Below are positions 6,015 through 7,539 of a DNA stretch of 7,539 nucleotides, one piece after another. Position 1 is the first letter of the stretch. Each line of letters begins with the position of its first letter. The translations under genes were made by a program, and so were the position numbers. The stretch spans positions 1 through 7,539 of the forward strand of contig CAIRTT010000223.1 of assembly GCA_903881535.1 (NCBI GenBank), written 5' to 3'. The notes below the pieces were generated by a model. The model saw nothing but the letters and a program-made list of their open reading frames with translations, searched no databases and was not told where the DNA came from. The stretch comes from an uncultured Armatimonadota bacterium (lineage in GTDB: Bacteria > Armatimonadota > Armatimonadia > Armatimonadales > Armatimonadaceae).

Positions 6015-6440
6015 ATGCTACGTGGTGAGCTGTTACATCCAGAGATTTTGTTTGCCCTTGGTGGTGCCGGACATGGCTCGATGATTTTGATCACGGATGG
6101 CAATTATCCACACGTGACGAAGACCAATCCGGATGCCGAGCGGGTTTATCTGAACTTGGCGCCAGGTGTATTAAACGCGGTTCAAGTGCTTAAGGTCATC
6201 GCGGGAGCGGTGCCGATTGAGCAGGTACACGTTATGGCGACTGCCGATGGCAAGGAGCCTCCAATTTGGGGTGAGTTTGCAGAGATTCTTGGGCCTGAGC
6301 TGCCATTGATTCCGATTAAGCGCTTCAACTTCTACGATGTGGCCTGTGAATCGGATGTCGCACTCGTCATCGCCACGGGCGAGCAACGCATTTATGGGAA
6401 TATTCTGCTGACGATTGGTGTCGTGCCACCGCCGAAGTAG
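6015..6440 (+). CDS. fucU: FucU/RbsD family sugar mutarotase
   Basis: The 141-aa protein belongs to the RbsD/FucU family, cytoplasmic enzymes that interconvert anomers or ring forms of sugars such as fucose and ribose without a cofactor. It reads MLRGELLHPEILFAL, then AGHGS (18-22) with the conserved catalytic His20, ITDGNYP (26-32) with Asp28, LNLAPGVL (46-53), VPIE (66-69) and the C-terminal TGEQRIYGN (121-129). The HPEI and DGNYP motifs and the YGN end favour the FucU side of the family over RbsD. Length is normal. No fucose or ribose transport or kinase genes are nearby, so the sugar is unknown. A strong terminator follows 30 nt after the stop, and a degenerate second copy of codons 108-141 lies downstream (6523-6627). 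It lies 50 nt after the PAP2 gene. Confidence 0.92.
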   Translation: MLRGELLHPEILFALGGAGHGSMILITDGNYPHVTKTNPDAERVYLNLAPGVLNAVQVLKVIAGAVPIEQVHVMATADGKEPPIWGEFAEILGPELPLIPIKRFNFYDVACESDVALVIATGEQRIYGNILLTIGVVPPPK

Positions 6441-6469
6441 ATTTGTTTCTCTTTTAGTTTTTTTGAAAT

Positions 6470-6512
6470 ACCCCCGGGAATAGAGAATCTGTTCTGTTGG
6501 GGGTGTTTTTTT
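6470..6512 (+). terminator. Rho-independent terminator of fucU
   Basis: ACCCCC (6470-6475) pairs with GGGGGT (6499-6504). Inside, after a GGG bulge, AATAGAG (6479-6485) pairs with TTCTGTT (6492-6498) using two G-U pairs, leaving the loop AATCTG. A run of seven T follows at 6506-6512. It sits 30 nt after the fucU stop codon. Confidence 0.85.
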
Positions 6513-6522
6513 GCAAATGCCA

Positions 6523-6627
6523 GATGTGGCCTGTGAATCGGATGTCGCACTCGTTATCGCAACGAGTGAGCAGCGGGTTTACGAGAACATCTTGCTAACG
6601 ATTGGTGTCGTGCCACCGCCGAAGTAG
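6523..6627 (+). pseudogene. fucU 3' fragment, remnant of a second copy
   Basis: This stretch encodes residues 108-141 of FucU through the stop codon TAG, in frame, with replacements G122S, I126V and G128E; the last changes YGN to YEN. No 5' part of the gene is present: the fragment starts abruptly 10 bp after the terminator T-run of the intact gene. An in-frame ATG at 6517 would give a 36-aa peptide, but it has no Shine-Dalgarno and lies behind a strong terminator. 10 of the 13 nucleotide differences from fucU are silent, which suggests the copy diverged while it was still a coding, selected gene and was truncated later. Confidence 0.8.
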
Positions 6628-6661
6628 ATTTGGTTTTATGTTGGTTGTTCTTAGTAACAAA

Positions 6662-6692
6662 AACACCCCCATGGAATCTCCACAGGGGTGTT
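6662..6692 (-). terminator. Terminator between convergent genes, mainly for the minus-strand hydrolase gene
   Basis: AACACCCC (6662-6669) pairs with GGGGTGTT (6685-6692) over 8 bp, with an inner TGGA/TCCA stem (6672-6675 with 6679-6682) and a 3-nt loop. Read on the minus strand it follows the hydrolase stop by 18 nt and continues into a T-rich stretch (TTTTTG then TTAC). On the plus strand only CGCTTTT follows, so it is weaker in that direction. Confidence 0.75.
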
Positions 6693-6710
6693 CGCTTTTG
6701 ACGCGGCGAC

Positions 6711-7539
6711 CTACTTAGGTGCGCTGACCGGCTTTCCAAGCAGCTGCATCTGGGTGGTGAGCGTGAACTTCTCCGCACCCGCGCCGTACGTCACTTCGAC
6801 ATACGATGCCGCACAGCCGGTTGCCGGCTTTGGCGCATTGGCCTTAACCGATTTACCGCCCGCTGGGACCGTCAACTCGATGCTGCTCCACTTGCTGTCA
6901 CGGTAATCACGGGTTGGCGCTTCGCAGCGGAAAATCCGTGCACTCACAATTGGTGTATTGCTCGTGACCGCAAAATCACAGCTACCATTTGGCAGCGCCT
7001 TACGGGTCCAGCGCAGTGCTGGCATCGGCTTCTTCTCTGCAACCGAACGCGCAAATGCACTCAGCGTTCCGAGCACACGCCCACGGTCTTCAAGACCATG
7101 ACCACTGTTTGGTGCGTACAACACACTCTTCTCACCTACAAGGCCATCCCAGTAAAGGTTGAGCGAATCCTGTGACCAGTAGCGGTCATTTGTTCCGAGG
7201 AGGATCATCTTTGGCATCGTAAGCTTTGCACGATACGAATACGGATCCTCAAGTTCCATCAGGCGCGCACCCTTAGGACCCGACAGGAGCTTGTCAAATC
7301 CTACTGCTGAGTAATCCTCAACCTGCTCACTTGGCTTGCCGTAGTGCTCAAGCTGATGTGCGAGCTGGGCTTTGACATTCAAAATGTCGATGACCATCGG
7401 GGCAATTCCAGCCACACGCTTATCTCCGGATGCGCCGACAAGCCAGGTTGTCCAGCCGCGCTTGGATGCACCCGTAACGACAAAGCGGTCCAGCGCTGGC
7501 ATCGATTCCTGCTTCGTTAATGCCTGGACTGTGTCCATA
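6711..7539 (-). CDS. PhoPQ-activated pathogenicity-related (PqaA-type) alpha/beta hydrolase, N-terminus outside window
   Basis: The visible 275 codons carry the C-terminal part of a PhoPQ-related (PqaA family) alpha/beta-hydrolase; the N-terminal part lies beyond the right edge, and the ATG at 7538 is internal. Numbering from that Met, the nucleophile elbow GASKRGWTTWL (23-33) supplies Ser25, followed by the family block PMVIDILN (47-54), DPYSY (98-102) and PKMILLGTNDRYW (109-121) with probable acid Asp118. YAPNSGHGLED (141-151) supplies probable His147. From about 170 a beta-rich C-terminal extension follows (LRWTRKALPNGSCDF, then ELTVPAGGKSV). The complete triad suggests an active hydrolase, usually predicted to be exported; its substrate is unknown, and the name comes from the Salmonella founder rather than evidence of virulence. 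The stop is TAG at 6713-6711, with a terminator shortly after. Confidence 0.88.
   Translation of the reverse strand, partial: MDTVQALTKQESMPALDRFVVTGASKRGWTTWLVGASGDKRVAGIAPMVIDILNVKAQLAHQLEHYGKPSEQVEDYSAVGFDKLLSGPKGARLMELEDPYSYRAKLTMPKMILLGTNDRYWSQDSLNLYWDGLVGEKSVLYAPNSGHGLEDRGRVLGTLSAFARSVAEKKPMPALRWTRKALPNGSCDFAVTSNTPIVSARIFRCEAPTRDYRDSKWSSIELTVPAGGKSVKANAPKPATGCAASYVEVTYGAGAEKFTLTTQMQLLGKPVSAPK

Larger units (their letters stand above)
6336..6632 (+). repeat. Tandem partial duplication of the fucU 3' end (187-bp offset)
   Basis: Arm 1 is 6336-6445 and arm 2 is 6523-6632. They align without gaps at 97 of 110 positions (88%) by my count. The first 32 and last 35 bases are identical; all 13 differences fall in the 43 bases between 6368 and 6410. 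The unit may extend through the terminators: both copies are followed by a C-run/G-run stem ending in GGGGTGTT, but these differ by an 8-nt indel and many substitutions. Confidence 0.9.

Noticed and set aside
6517..6627. Small gene of 36 codons
   Set aside because: It has an in-frame ATG but no ribosome binding site, lies 4 nt after a terminator T-run, and its sequence is a fucU tail fragment, so pseudogene is the better call.

Overview
The window is a compact stretch of bacterial chromosome of moderate GC, with housekeeping genes on both strands and three intergenic regions that are more structured than usual. No mobile element, tRNA, rRNA or CRISPR array was found. The lineage is not fixed by anything in the sequence. 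A GuaB3-type IMP dehydrogenase relative, a PEP-CTERM surface protein, a PhoPQ-activated-protein (PqaA) type hydrolase and strong Shine-Dalgarno sites on only some genes together suggest a non-proteobacterial environmental bacterium. Armatimonadota or a relative is my weak guess.

Layout: 1-900 (-) guaB3, running off the left edge. 901-1293 is a divergent intergenic region holding two 68-bp direct repeats exactly 90 bp apart. 1294-2040 (+) is a PEP-CTERM protein. 2041-2257 is a leader with a 21-bp hairpin that shares bases with an overlapping intrinsic terminator. 2258-3148 (+) is a DUF3445 (HDOD) protein whose ATG is the base after the terminator's T-tract. 3145-4092 (-) is rnz (RNase Z), and 4093-5088 (-) is nrnA (DHH phosphoesterase). 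5260-5964 (+) is a PAP2 phosphatase and 6015-6440 (+) a FucU/RbsD sugar mutarotase. 6470-6512 is the fucU terminator and 6523-6627 a truncated second copy of the fucU 3' end. 6662-6692 is a terminator between convergent genes, and 6711-7539 (-) is a PqaA-like alpha/beta hydrolase running off the right edge.

Functional links are limited. nrnA and rnz form a clear two-gene RNA-metabolism operon: the rnz GTG follows the nrnA TAA with no gap. The rnz stop overlaps the stop of the convergent DUF3445 gene by 4 bases. PAP2 and fucU are co-directional and 50 nt apart, but have no obvious shared pathway.

The points most worth checking are: (i) the hairpin/terminator pair in front of the DUF3445 gene, which has the geometry of a transcription attenuator; (ii) the 90-bp repeats, which lie in a minus-strand frame open for 131 codons and continuous with guaB3, and whose differences follow a coding-like pattern; (iii) the partial fucU duplication, in which 10 of 13 differences are silent, pointing to the remnant of a once-functional paralogue.
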